A stretch of 64,000 bases of DNA, from assembly GCA_015057085.1 (NCBI GenBank), contig SVFB01000010.1, positions 1 to 64,000 of the forward strand, in the 5' to 3' direction. The notes below the pieces were generated by a model that ran no database searches, was not told the origin of the DNA, and saw only the letters and a program-made list of their open reading frames with translations. Source of the DNA: Lachnospiraceae bacterium. Its GTDB lineage: Bacteria > Bacillota > Clostridia > Lachnospirales > Lachnospiraceae. Below, piece after piece: positions 28,012 through 37,373 of this stretch. A program made the translations under genes and the position numbers. The first letter of the stretch is position 1. Each line of letters opens with the position of its first letter.

Positions 28012-28596
28012 TCAGCACTGCCTCATGTAATCTAAGATTTCTTTAATGGTTTTTTCTTTATCCTGATTGATAAATCGTTTTGTAATCTGCGCTTCCTTAA
28101 TTTTACTTTCGGCAAAATCCTCACTGTCCGCCAGAAATCTGCGACACATTTCTGCATATTTCGGCTCTTTTTCCAGTTTTTCTCTTGCCAAAGCGCGGCT
28201 CAAGCGCTCCCCATCCTCTACTTCGATATAAATCGGAACCACATTCTTTGCGCCGAAATAGTTTCGAATATGCAAATAGCCTTCCAAGGTCACGATTAAT
28301 AAGGAATTCTTCTTTTCCAAATCGATTTGTCCGTCATCTGCAGTAAAGTAATCCCACGGACCATGAACAGTCTGATAAGTCCTAAGCTCAATCACCTTTC
28401 CCTCTTCCTGCATGGCCATTGCCTGCTCTCTTGTACAAAAGTGATAGCTTTTTCCATCTATTTCGCCTGCTCGAATCGGCCGCGTTGTATACGGAACCAC
28501 ATTCGCCAGCGGAAAATCCTTCTGCTGCAATAACTCCTTATAAATGCTATCTTTTCCGGATGCACTTTTTCCCATCACACAAAATAATTTACCCAT
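28012..28596 (-). CDS. Guanylate kinase-like protein
   Basis: MGKSASGKDSIYKELL P-loop, PYTTRPIRAGEIDGKSYHF. Confidence 0.82.
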   Translation of the reverse strand: MGKLFCVMGKSASGKDSIYKELLQQKDFPLANVVPYTTRPIRAGEIDGKSYHFCTREQAMAMQEEGKVIELRTYQTVHGPWDYFTADDGQIDLEKKNSLLIVTLEGYLHIRNYFGAKNVVPIYIEVEDGERLSRALAREKLEKEPKYAEMCRRFLADSEDFAESKIKEAQITKRFINQDKEKTIKEILDYMRQC

Positions 28597-28612
28597 GATG
28601 GAGTCTTCCTTT

Positions 28613-29989
28613 CTATCTTCCTTCAAGCACTGTCACTTTTTGATTTTTTTGAAGACCTTTCACAGAAAGTTCCTCTCTCTGACAATCCTCAAGATAAGTC
28701 ACAATTTCTTCTGTAATATATTCTCCCGGCGCCACAATCGGAATTCCCGGCGGATACAAACAAATATAATCTCCGGAAATCCTCCCCACTGCCTCCGAAA
28801 TGAATACCTGCTTCATCTTTTCCTCTTTTGCTTCTCCGATTCGAAGCGCTTGCTTTGGCAAAAGCATTTGCAAAATTCCCAAAAGCTCCGGATCTTTTCC
28901 TTGATGATTTTCATCTATCTCCTGCAATGCTTGAATCAGCCGCTGAAAACCTTCCTCCGAATCCATCACAGAAGTCATCAAAATCACATAGCAAAGACTT
29001 TCCATTTCTACTTCGATTTCATACTTCTGTCGCAAAATCTGTGCCAGGCCTTTTCCTGTCACAACAATTTTAGAAGGATCATCAAATCTTAAAACCCGTA
29101 GATTTTTCAACTTCCCGGCCTGATCATAAAAATTCTCCAGGCGCTTTACATATTGTACAAATGCGCCATCTTTCTTTTTTGATTCTTTCTCCGAGAATAT
29201 AAGCGCCTGCTCCATGGCGGCCATCAGCACATAGCTTGGGGAACTGGTTTCGTAGATGTCCAGATATCCTTTTAGCTTTTCCTTTGAAATTCGACTGCTG
29301 CATAAATGAAGAAGTGCGGTCTGCGTTGGAGCCGGAAGCGTCTTGTGAATACTTGTAATTACCACATCCGCCCCCAGCTTGACTGCATTTTCCGGAAATG
29401 CTTCATGAAATCCGAAATGTGCACCATGGGCTTCATCCACAATCAGCACGATTCCTTCCTCATGCAGAATTTTCGCGATTTCGCTGATATCCGATACCAC
29501 ACCTTCATAAGTTGGAGATGTGATCACACAGGCATCAAATCTTTTTCCATTTTCCTTTGCTTTTTCAACTGCTGCCCGAACCAGCTCCGGTTCCACAGGA
29601 CCAAAAATCCCGTTGACATCCGCCTCCGGATAGAGATAGGTTGCATATGCATTTCTCAGCTGAATTCCATGATAGACCGCCTTGTGGCAATTGCGCGCCA
29701 CCAGAATCCTTCCATTCATTGGAACTGCTGCGCTGATGGCGGATAAAATTCCGCAAGTGCTTCCGTTTACCAAGTAATAGCACTGCTTGGAACCATAGAG
29801 TTTTGCTGCTGCATCCTGTGCTTCTTTGATGATGCCTTCAGCATCATGCAAATCATCAAATCCATAAATCTCTGTAATATCGATTCCGTATGGAAATCCT
29901 TCTCCGATGGATACACGCTTATGCCCCGGCATATGAAACGGATAGCAATTCGATTGTTCTAATTTCTTTAATTCATTCAGTATAGACAT
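28613..29989 (-). CDS. Orn/Lys/Arg decarboxylase family PLP enzyme (YaaO-like)
   Basis: FHMPGHKR, SITEIYGFDDLHDAEGII-type region, VDEAHGAHFGFH, TSIHKTLPAPTQTALLH. Confidence 0.92.
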   Translation of the reverse strand: MSILNELKKLEQSNCYPFHMPGHKRVSIGEGFPYGIDITEIYGFDDLHDAEGIIKEAQDAAAKLYGSKQCYYLVNGSTCGILSAISAAVPMNGRILVARNCHKAVYHGIQLRNAYATYLYPEADVNGIFGPVEPELVRAAVEKAKENGKRFDACVITSPTYEGVVSDISEIAKILHEEGIVLIVDEAHGAHFGFHEAFPENAVKLGADVVITSIHKTLPAPTQTALLHLCSSRISKEKLKGYLDIYETSSPSYVLMAAMEQALIFSEKESKKKDGAFVQYVKRLENFYDQAGKLKNLRVLRFDDPSKIVVTGKGLAQILRQKYEIEVEMESLCYVILMTSVMDSEEGFQRLIQALQEIDENHQGKDPELLGILQMLLPKQALRIGEAKEEKMKQVFISEAVGRISGDYICLYPPGIPIVAPGEYITEEIVTYLEDCQREELSVKGLQKNQKVTVLEGR

Positions 29990-29995
29990 AGATTC

Positions 29996-30871
29996 CTACA
30001 TAAATCGGCCAAGTTCCGGCATCCAATCTCCGATAAAGATTTCATCCTTCCGCAGGCTCTCATAAATCGGTGCAAAAAAAGTACAGATTGTCTCTAGTAC
30101 CGCTTTCCATTCCGGCATCTCTGCCCTATTGTTCCGGTTGGCTTTATCTTTCATTGCCTTATTCTTTAAATAGCTGATCCAGCGTTTCTCCATATATCGA
30201 TAATCGCCGTAGGCACGTATCTTTTCTACGATTCCCTCCGGCATGTTCGTAACCCATTCCCGATGAAACTCTTCTCCGACGCGTCGTCCATCCACTGCAA
30301 AAGACTTCGTGATTTCATAAGCCACATCATAATATTCCATGGAATGAATGAGTTCTAAGCGATTCAATATCATATAGATGCACTCTGCTAATTTCTGCTC
30401 CGGCGCACAAATACTATAATCCAACGTATCTCTGTGAATCAAGCCGCGATAGGATTTCAAATCCATATAAATCGGATGATCCCCTCTTGAAGAAAGGCTG
30501 ATTACCAACGGAACTTTCATATCTTCCAGATGACCTGTTACCATAATGCGCCCCGTCTCCGGTGAAAGCTTCGATAATTCTCCGAATTCCCACTCAAAAT
30601 CCCCCTGTTCCGACAGGCGCTGAATCAACACCTCCGAAGCTAAAGACAAATCCGCCTTCATATAAAATGAAATGACGCTCTCTTGTCCTTTTCGATACGC
30701 TTCCTCGCCTAAAAAATCATCTTTCTCCAGCACAAATTGCATCGAGCGCTCTCCGGGAATCACATGATACAAGAAATCTTCAATCATGATTCCCTTCAAC
30801 AATTCCGCAAAAGGGATATTTAGGGCGTTGCTTTTTTCTTTCAGCCAGGATTTTGTTATCGCATCCTTCAT
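29996..30871 (-). CDS. AbiEii/AbiGii-like nucleotidyltransferase-family protein (divergent)
   Basis: PEQKLAECIYMILNRLELIHSMEYYDVAYEI resembles the AbiEii C-terminal half; adjacent to an AbiEi-like gene. Confidence 0.6.
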   Translation of the reverse strand: MKDAITKSWLKEKSNALNIPFAELLKGIMIEDFLYHVIPGERSMQFVLEKDDFLGEEAYRKGQESVISFYMKADLSLASEVLIQRLSEQGDFEWEFGELSKLSPETGRIMVTGHLEDMKVPLVISLSSRGDHPIYMDLKSYRGLIHRDTLDYSICAPEQKLAECIYMILNRLELIHSMEYYDVAYEITKSFAVDGRRVGEEFHREWVTNMPEGIVEKIRAYGDYRYMEKRWISYLKNKAMKDKANRNNRAEMPEWKAVLETICTFFAPIYESLRKDEIFIGDWMPELGRFM

Positions 30872-31501
30872 TTAGAGCCACACTCCAATCACGTTTTGAA
30901 CCTTCTTTACTACCTTTCGCTCCCTCGCATATTCCATCAAGTTCGAAATATTCTTTTCCGGATCCGAAATATATTTGCGCAAAGCCTCTTTGTAAACTGC
31001 ATGGTCCATCTTTGCTTCGTATTTTAAGCAATCGCAAATCAACCGCTCTTTATCATATATACGGAACTCAATTCCCTGATAATCGATACTTGTCTGTCCG
31101 ATCAATAGGCTTTCCTCCTCTGTGTAATAAGGAGTCACCTTCGGATAATCCAATACAAATCTGGACTTTGAAGTATTCTTATCCACAGCCAGCTTCCAGG
31201 AATAAGGACGCTCATTAGTATATCCCCACACAAATAATGCACTTTCCATACAAAGCACCGCATCCGGAAACAATCCCTTAATCAAAGATTCCTCCGTAAA
31301 GCGATCCAGCGTATCTGTGTAATATCCGTTGCGAATACGCACTAAGTCTTTTGTCTCCACAAAATCCAAGACGCGACGATAATCGATACCCAATGGTTTC
31401 AACTGCTCTCGCTTTAGTATTCCGTTATTTTGATTGATCTCATTTTTTAGAATCTGCAGAATTTCTTCCGCCTTCTCATCACGCTTATAAAAGGTTGCCA
31501 T
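30872..31501 (-). CDS. AbiEi antitoxin-like winged-helix protein
   Basis: LVRIRNGYYTDTL, CMESALFVWGYTNERPYSWKLAVDKNTSKSRF, IYDKERLICDCLKYE. Confidence 0.78.
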   Translation of the reverse strand: MATFYKRDEKAEEILQILKNEINQNNGILKREQLKPLGIDYRRVLDFVETKDLVRIRNGYYTDTLDRFTEESLIKGLFPDAVLCMESALFVWGYTNERPYSWKLAVDKNTSKSRFVLDYPKVTPYYTEEESLLIGQTSIDYQGIEFRIYDKERLICDCLKYEAKMDHAVYKEALRKYISDPEKNISNLMEYARERKVVKKVQNVIGVWL

Positions 31502-31678
31502 TTTTTCCGCTCCAAAAAATAAATCGTGGTAGTTAAATTCATTGTATCAGAATCTCTTCTTATTTTCAATGCAACATCGTATATGACATATATGTCGTAA
31601 ATATCCTTGTTTTGTCGTTTTATTTGTCTTATAATATATAGAAGACATGTTTTGTAGTCTATTTCAAAGGAGAACCCT

Positions 31679-32182
31679 ATGGATCAAACACATATCAGAA
31701 AGAATCCGTCCAGAGAAGCTTGCGAAAGCATCATTAAAAGAATCCTCATGACTGAGGTTCTAGAACACGGTTCCAACCAAACCTTTCGCTTTGCTTCCGA
31801 CTTTATGAACTATTTCGAATCTCTCTATCCCCCTTCACCGGGACTGACCAAACAGGTGCAGCGCGCGGTCAAGGCCATGAATATGCCAAAGGATGAAAAG
31901 GGATTTTTTATCGTAAACAAAACAAGCGATCAAGTTGGTCAGGACAAAGAGATTCAACGCATCTTTGCCAACTCCCATGTCGCATATCACACTATGGAAA
32001 AGGCTGAGCCTCTTTTTCTTACCGTAGATGAAAAAGCAAAGGATTATCTGCTTCATCTGCTGCAGGAATCCGAAACCTTTAAAGGCAAATATCTCACCAT
32101 GGTTCCGGCGCTCGGCGGCATCCTGATCTACACTGAAAACCGCAATCAGCTGGTAATGCTGCTAAATAGTCTGACAATTTAG
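31679..32182 (+). CDS. Uncharacterised protein, possible ArgR-like DNA-binding regulator
   Basis: YPPSPGLTKQVQRAVKAMNMPKDEKGFFIVNK wHTH-like; C-terminus YLTMVPALGGILIYTENRNQLVMLLNSL; TATAAT -10 at about 31630. Confidence 0.5.
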   Translation: MDQTHIRKNPSREACESIIKRILMTEVLEHGSNQTFRFASDFMNYFESLYPPSPGLTKQVQRAVKAMNMPKDEKGFFIVNKTSDQVGQDKEIQRIFANSHVAYHTMEKAEPLFLTVDEKAKDYLLHLLQESETFKGKYLTMVPALGGILIYTENRNQLVMLLNSLTI

Positions 32183-32210
32183 TCCATCAGTACTATTGTC
32201 GTATAACGCA

Positions 32211-32246
32211 AAAGCGACAGATTATTTCCACATAATCTGTCGCTTT
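32211..32246. terminator. Bidirectional terminator between convergent genes
   Basis: AAAGCGACAGATTAT...ATAATCTGTCGCTTT. Confidence 0.75.
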
Positions 32247-32284
32247 ATTCATATCATGTCGTATATTTGTCTTTTCTGTCGTTT

Positions 32285-34300
32285 CTATCGGAACAAACGG
32301 TCCTTTTTTCGTCTTCTTCTCTTCTTCTTACGAATCTGCTTGAATCGTTCTCTTTCCTGACGCTTTGTCTCATACTTATGTCTGATGATGTAATAGTTCT
32401 TAATCAATCTTGCACCGTATTTCACTCCGAAGAATACAGCCACAATGATTATGATAATCAGAAATACATACCAAAGATTTATCTTTACCACTTTCACATC
32501 CGGATCTGTTTCTTCCTCGGTTTCGGTCAATGGAAATTCATCCACACTTGCATCCGAAGCCTCAAGGCTCACATAACCAACCTGTCGACCGTCATATTGA
32601 TATATAATCTGCGCCCCGTTATCATCTTCGGTCATGGAAAATTCTGCATCAGAGAACGAGGCCGTTTTCGGCAAAATCAAATATGCATCCGTATCGAAGG
32701 TCAGATATGTCTCTTCCTCATTTAACAATCCGTAATATTTATCTTTCGCCTCAGAAAGTCTGCTCTCATTTTCCGAGATATTAAAAACCTGAAAATTGTC
32801 AAAACAATAATCGTATAGATTAATGCTGTCTTCCCATTGTGCCGGCGCCACAGAATAGAGAATGACACAAACCAATGTCATGCCATCTTTCTCTGCATAT
32901 GTCACCAATGTATGATGTGCATAATCCGTATAACCGGTTTTTCCACCGGTACAGTAATCATAAAGATAATCGGAATATTTATATGGATAAAGTAAATTAT
33001 TCTGGTTGTGACAATAATAAACATCATCATGCTTATTTGTGGTTGGAATCACATAGGTCTTCGTTCCACAAATAATTTGAAAATCCTCATTTCTATAAGC
33101 AGCTGCAGAAATCAGTGCATAATCAGAAGCTGTCGTATAATGTTCTGCATCATGCATTCCATAGCTGTTCATGAAATGCGTATTCTTGCACCCAAGTTCC
33201 TTTGCCTTGTCATTCATCATTCCGATGAAGGTTTCGTAATTGCCGCCAAGCTTTGTTCCCACATGCTCTGCCAAGGCATACGCACATTCATTTGCAGATA
33301 CCAGCATCATTGCATATAAACATTGCTCAACTGTCATCTCCTCGCCGATATCTCTTGCAATATGGGATCCGCCATTTCCTTCTGTTGCATATATACAATC
33401 TGCAGAAAAAGTAACCACTTCATCCAACTCGCAATTTTCCAAAACCAACAATGCGGTCATGATCTTGGTGATACTGGCCGGATATCGAATCTCATCACCG
33501 TTTTTCTCGTAGAGCACAGTTCCGGTGTTGACTTCCATCACCACTGCACTTCCTGAATCAACAGAAACACCGGTCGGCCAATATTCCTCCGCCAATACCG
33601 GAATTGCTGTGGTATACATCACTCCAAATACTGTTGTCAAAATCAAAAGAAAGCATAACAACCGAGAAGCAATTAATTTGCAAATCGGATTTCCTTTGGA
33701 AGAAAACTTCTCCTCATACTCTGTCATGATATTTCCCTGATTCATTTTTTCATCATGATGCAAATCATATGTCTTAGCATCCAGCTTCCAATCCTCGGAT
33801 TCTTCTATCGTATCCACTGAAAATTGAAACAGATCCTGATTGTCTGTCTTAAACTCGATTCGCCCATCCTCTGCAAGAATCTGTTGATATCTGGCTAAAA
33901 ACTCCTTCGATGTCAGTCTGCGCTTTGCATGGCGATCCTTCGGCCATGGATCCGAAAAATTCAAATAAATGCGAGCAACTTCTTCCTTCTCGAAATACTC
34001 CGGCAAATCCGCAGCATCGATACATAGGAATCGAATATTCGGCAGAGGATCCGCATCCATCTTTTGTACTGCACGAAGCAACACGCTTGTATACCTTTCC
34101 ACACCGATATAGTTGATATCAGGGTTTTCTCTCGCCAAATCCATAATGAACCGGCCTTTTCCCATTCCGATTTCCATATGAATCGGATGATCATTTTCAA
34201 ATAACTTGTTCCAACAACCCTTCCAGTTCTCCGGGTCATCTATACAATAAGCACTGGCGGAGACAATCTCATCTGCTCCCGGAATATTACGAAGACGCAT
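32285..34300 (-). CDS. Fusion ORF: tRNA (guanine-N7)-methyltransferase (TrmB) + D-alanyl-D-alanine carboxypeptidase (PBP5/DacF-like)
   Basis: N-term TrmB motifs HMEIGMGKGRF, NYIGVER, NFSDPWPKDRHAKRRLTS; then ICKLIASRLLCFLLILTTVFGVMYTTAIPVLA signal-like segment; SITK, SAN and KTG motifs; C-terminal TM plus basic tail; one uninterrupted 671-aa frame. Confidence 0.9.
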   Translation of the reverse strand: MRLRNIPGADEIVSASAYCIDDPENWKGCWNKLFENDHPIHMEIGMGKGRFIMDLARENPDINYIGVERYTSVLLRAVQKMDADPLPNIRFLCIDAADLPEYFEKEEVARIYLNFSDPWPKDRHAKRRLTSKEFLARYQQILAEDGRIEFKTDNQDLFQFSVDTIEESEDWKLDAKTYDLHHDEKMNQGNIMTEYEEKFSSKGNPICKLIASRLLCFLLILTTVFGVMYTTAIPVLAEEYWPTGVSVDSGSAVVMEVNTGTVLYEKNGDEIRYPASITKIMTALLVLENCELDEVVTFSADCIYATEGNGGSHIARDIGEEMTVEQCLYAMMLVSANECAYALAEHVGTKLGGNYETFIGMMNDKAKELGCKNTHFMNSYGMHDAEHYTTASDYALISAAAYRNEDFQIICGTKTYVIPTTNKHDDVYYCHNQNNLLYPYKYSDYLYDYCTGGKTGYTDYAHHTLVTYAEKDGMTLVCVILYSVAPAQWEDSINLYDYCFDNFQVFNISENESRLSEAKDKYYGLLNEEETYLTFDTDAYLILPKTASFSDAEFSMTEDDNGAQIIYQYDGRQVGYVSLEASDASVDEFPLTETEEETDPDVKVVKINLWYVFLIIIIIVAVFFGVKYGARLIKNYYIIRHKYETKRQERERFKQIRKKKRRRRKKDRLFR

Positions 34301-34456
34301 ATTCGTGCTTCCTTTCTTTTATGATTGATATTTACTCTGGTTTTATGTCTTGCGGTATCAAATCACCGCTTTTTCATTTTATAAAACCTGTCGTGTTTTT
34401 GCAACAAAAAAAGCACCAACCCCATGGCTCATGTCCACAAAATCGGTACTTAGTAG

Positions 34457-34529
34457 TGCGCCACCAGGGGTTCGAACCCTGGACACCCTGATTAAGAGTC
34501 AGGTGCTCTGCCAACTGAGCTAGTGGCGC
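34457..34529 (-). tRNA. tRNA-Lys (anticodon CTT)
   Basis: Cloverleaf GCGCCAC TA GCTC...CTGACTCTTAATCAG...CAGGGTTCGAACCCTG GTGGCGC A; no encoded CCA. Confidence 0.95.
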
Positions 34530-34638
34530 ATTTCTTTGTTGCTTTTCTTAAGCACGAAGTTTATTATATAGTATAGCATTGAGAAATGCAACAACTTTTT
34601 TTATTTTTTTGAAAAAATTTTTTAAGGAGCTTTTTTAT

Positions 34639-35862
34639 ATGAAAGTTGAAGAACGATTACTCAAATACGTTTCCTTCTGGACCACTTCTGACGAGGAATC
34701 AGAGACAGTCCCATCCTCAATGAGACAATTCGATCTTGCACGCGAGCTGGAGAAGGAATTAAAAGAACTTGGCTTATCCAAGGTTTTATTAACGGATCAA
34801 TGTTATTTATATGGCTTACTTCCTGCCACCGAAGGCATGGAAAACACAAAATCCATCGGATTTATTGCCCATATTGATACAGCACCGGATTTCTCCGGCA
34901 AAGATGTAAAACCTCAAATCATTCCAAATTATGATGGTGGCGACGTCCTCTTAAAAGGATCCAATGACACATTAAAAGTATCCGACTTTTCTGACCTTGC
35001 CACATTAAAAGGTCGTACATTAATTACCACTGATGGTACAACCTTGCTTGGTGCTGATGACAAAGCAGGTATCGCTGTCATTCTCACCATGATTGAGGAA
35101 CTCATTGCTTCCGGAAAGCCACATGGTGATATTTGGGTTGGCTTTACTCCTGATGAAGAAATCGGTACAGGATCTCATCATTTTGATTTGGACTACTTTA
35201 AAGCTGATTTTGCTTTCACTGTGGATGGTGGATATGAAGGTGAAGTTGCTTACGAGAACTTTAATGCCGCAAGCGCTGTATTTCATATTAAAGGCGTCAA
35301 TGTTCACCCGGGTGAAGCAAAGGATATCATGGTGAACGCGGCTTTAGTCGGATGCGAAATTGCAGCATCACTTCCTGCCGATGAGACACCTGCTCATACA
35401 GAAGGCCGCCAGGGATTCTTCCATTTAATCAGCATGAGTGGCGACGTAGCAGAAGCAAAGATGTCTTATATCATCCGCGATCATGACAAAAACATTTTTG
35501 AATCACGCCTAAACCAGCTTCGCACTCTCGAAGTTGAAATGAATCAGAAATATGGCTCCGGTACCGTAAGCCTTGAAATCAGTCATTCTTATGAAAATAT
35601 GCTCTCTGTCATCGAAGAACATATGAACATCATTGATTTGGCGAATAGCGCAATTCGATCAGTCGGCATTGAACCTGTATCCGAGCCGGTTCGCGGCGGA
35701 ACCGATGGTGCACAGCTATCATTCCGCGGTCTTCCTTGTCCGAACTTAGGTGCAGGCGGATATGCATTCCATGGCCCATATGAACACATCACTGTGGAAG
35801 GAATGGAGCTTTCTGTTTCTATCTGCACTGAAATTGCAACACATGTAGTTGATTTTATGTAA
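34639..35862 (+). CDS. pepT: Peptidase T (tripeptide aminopeptidase)
   Basis: IGFIAHIDTAPDFSG, GADDKAGIAVI, FTPDEEIGTGSHHF, RGGTDGAQLSFRGLPCPNLGAGG. Confidence 0.96.
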   Translation: MKVEERLLKYVSFWTTSDEESETVPSSMRQFDLARELEKELKELGLSKVLLTDQCYLYGLLPATEGMENTKSIGFIAHIDTAPDFSGKDVKPQIIPNYDGGDVLLKGSNDTLKVSDFSDLATLKGRTLITTDGTTLLGADDKAGIAVILTMIEELIASGKPHGDIWVGFTPDEEIGTGSHHFDLDYFKADFAFTVDGGYEGEVAYENFNAASAVFHIKGVNVHPGEAKDIMVNAALVGCEIAASLPADETPAHTEGRQGFFHLISMSGDVAEAKMSYIIRDHDKNIFESRLNQLRTLEVEMNQKYGSGTVSLEISHSYENMLSVIEEHMNIIDLANSAIRSVGIEPVSEPVRGGTDGAQLSFRGLPCPNLGAGGYAFHGPYEHITVEGMELSVSICTEIATHVVDFM

Positions 35863-35865
35863 TAT

Positions 35866-35906
35866 CAAAAAAAAGCAAGTAGATCAGCATCTACTTGCTT
35901 TTTTTT
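35866..35906. terminator. Bidirectional terminator
   Basis: AAAAAAGCAAGTAGAT CAGC ATCTACTTGCTTTTTT. Confidence 0.85.
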
Positions 35907-35907
35907 C

Positions 35908-37218
35908 TTATCCCATATTTGCAAATAAAGCAGCAATTTCATCTGGGCTCATCTTCTTGTTTGGATCAGATAAGTCAGGCATCGGAGGCGCCTCCGGTGT
36001 AACCAGTTCTGCTGCCGGAATCTCCGCTTGTGCTTCCGCAGCCTCGGATTCCGCGCTTACAGGATCCGGAACAGGCTCTACATTCGGTTGAGGTTCAGCT
36101 CCCATACTTGAAATCAAAGCTGCAATATCATCCGGACTCATCATCTTATTTGGATCATCTGCCGGCTCTGCTGGAGCAGGCTCTTCTGCTGCAGGTTCTT
36201 CTGCAACTGCTTCTTCTACCGGAGTTTCTTCTGCCGGAGCTGCATCTGCTGCTGCAAACATTGCTGCAATTTCATCCGGGCTTAATTTCTTATTCGGATC
36301 ATCTGATGGCTCTGCCACCGGTGCCGCAGGCTCTTCTGTTACAGGTTCCTCAGCTGGTACTGACTCTTCTTCTGCTGTTATTGGCTCCTCGGCCGGAACA
36401 GCTACTTCCTCTGCGATTGGTTCCTCTACTGCAATCGGTTCTTCATTCTCAACCGGCGCAATTTCTTCCACCGGAGCCTCTATAATTGGATCCTCCATTA
36501 TTGGAGCTTCCGCTATCAGTTCTTCCGTCATCGGTGTTTCCGGAGCTTCTTCTACCGGAGGTACCGCAGATACTGTTGGTGCAGGTGCTGCCACCGGTGC
36601 CGCCATCATAGGTGCCGCAACCATTCGTTGTCCCATCACCTGATTCAATCGAAGTTCCATATCCTTTAAAGCAACAATAAATTCTTGTTGCTTTGCAATA
36701 ATTTGATCTTTATTTGTAGCACTAATCTTCTCATATTTTGCTTCAGCAGTTAGATTATTATTTTCCATCCGCTTTTCAAGATTCTCAAGTTGTTCCGTGA
36801 GAAGATCATTTGCATTCATCAAAGCTTCAGCATTTTCACGCTCACGACTTATAATCACTTTTGCAATGCTTTTCTGCGTTTTGATAATTTCAGCCGCAGG
36901 CGAGTTTACCATCTTTTCCAGTCTTTGAAGACGCTCTGTAATCTCTTCTGAATATTTTTTCAGCATTAGATACGATGCCTTCTCTGATTTGAAGATGCTG
37001 TCATACTGTTCTGCTCGCTTTTGTTCTCTGATCGCCATCAACGACAATACCGATGCCACAATCCAATAAATATCGGCCAATGTCACCAGTCCTATACCAA
37101 CCAGTGCAAGCCATAAAGTCGGATAGTTGATGATGGTATAAAGAAGCCCTATGATTAGCAATCCCATAGCAATTGCCGCTATCGAGATTTGCAGCTTCAA
37201 TTTCTTCTCCTTATCCAT
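35908..37218 (-). CDS. Membrane-anchored coiled-coil protein with Ala/Glu/Pro-rich region and three DPNKxxSPDxIAAxx motifs
   Basis: Two N-terminal TM segments, coiled coil, low complexity, repeated motif at aa level. Confidence 0.75.
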   Translation of the reverse strand: MDKEKKLKLQISIAAIAMGLLIIGLLYTIINYPTLWLALVGIGLVTLADIYWIVASVLSLMAIREQKRAEQYDSIFKSEKASYLMLKKYSEEITERLQRLEKMVNSPAAEIIKTQKSIAKVIISRERENAEALMNANDLLTEQLENLEKRMENNNLTAEAKYEKISATNKDQIIAKQQEFIVALKDMELRLNQVMGQRMVAAPMMAAPVAAPAPTVSAVPPVEEAPETPMTEELIAEAPIMEDPIIEAPVEEIAPVENEEPIAVEEPIAEEVAVPAEEPITAEEESVPAEEPVTEEPAAPVAEPSDDPNKKLSPDEIAAMFAAADAAPAEETPVEEAVAEEPAAEEPAPAEPADDPNKMMSPDDIAALISSMGAEPQPNVEPVPDPVSAESEAAEAQAEIPAAELVTPEAPPMPDLSDPNKKMSPDEIAALFANMG

Positions 37219-37330
37219 CCAAGATTACCTCCTTATTAGAAAACTATAGACGAAGTCTATTTTCCTATCATATTTTCATTATAAGCATTTACAGAAATCA
37301 CTTCAATCTATTTTTCAACATCTAGTATTA

Positions 37331-37364
37331 AAAAAGTGGAAAATCCACAAGATTTTCCACTTTT
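37331..37364. terminator. Terminator-like hairpin
   Basis: AAAAGTGGAAAATC CACAA GATTTTCCACTTTT. Confidence 0.75.
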
Positions 37365-37373
37365 ACACAATTT

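Noticed and set aside
28544-29092. 182-aa plus-strand ORF
   Set aside because: Antisense to the decarboxylase gene; no supporting RBS or domain.
36030-36485. 151-aa plus-strand Leu/Pro-rich ORF
   Set aside because: Antisense shadow of the Ala/Glu/Pro-rich low-complexity region of the 35908-37218 gene.
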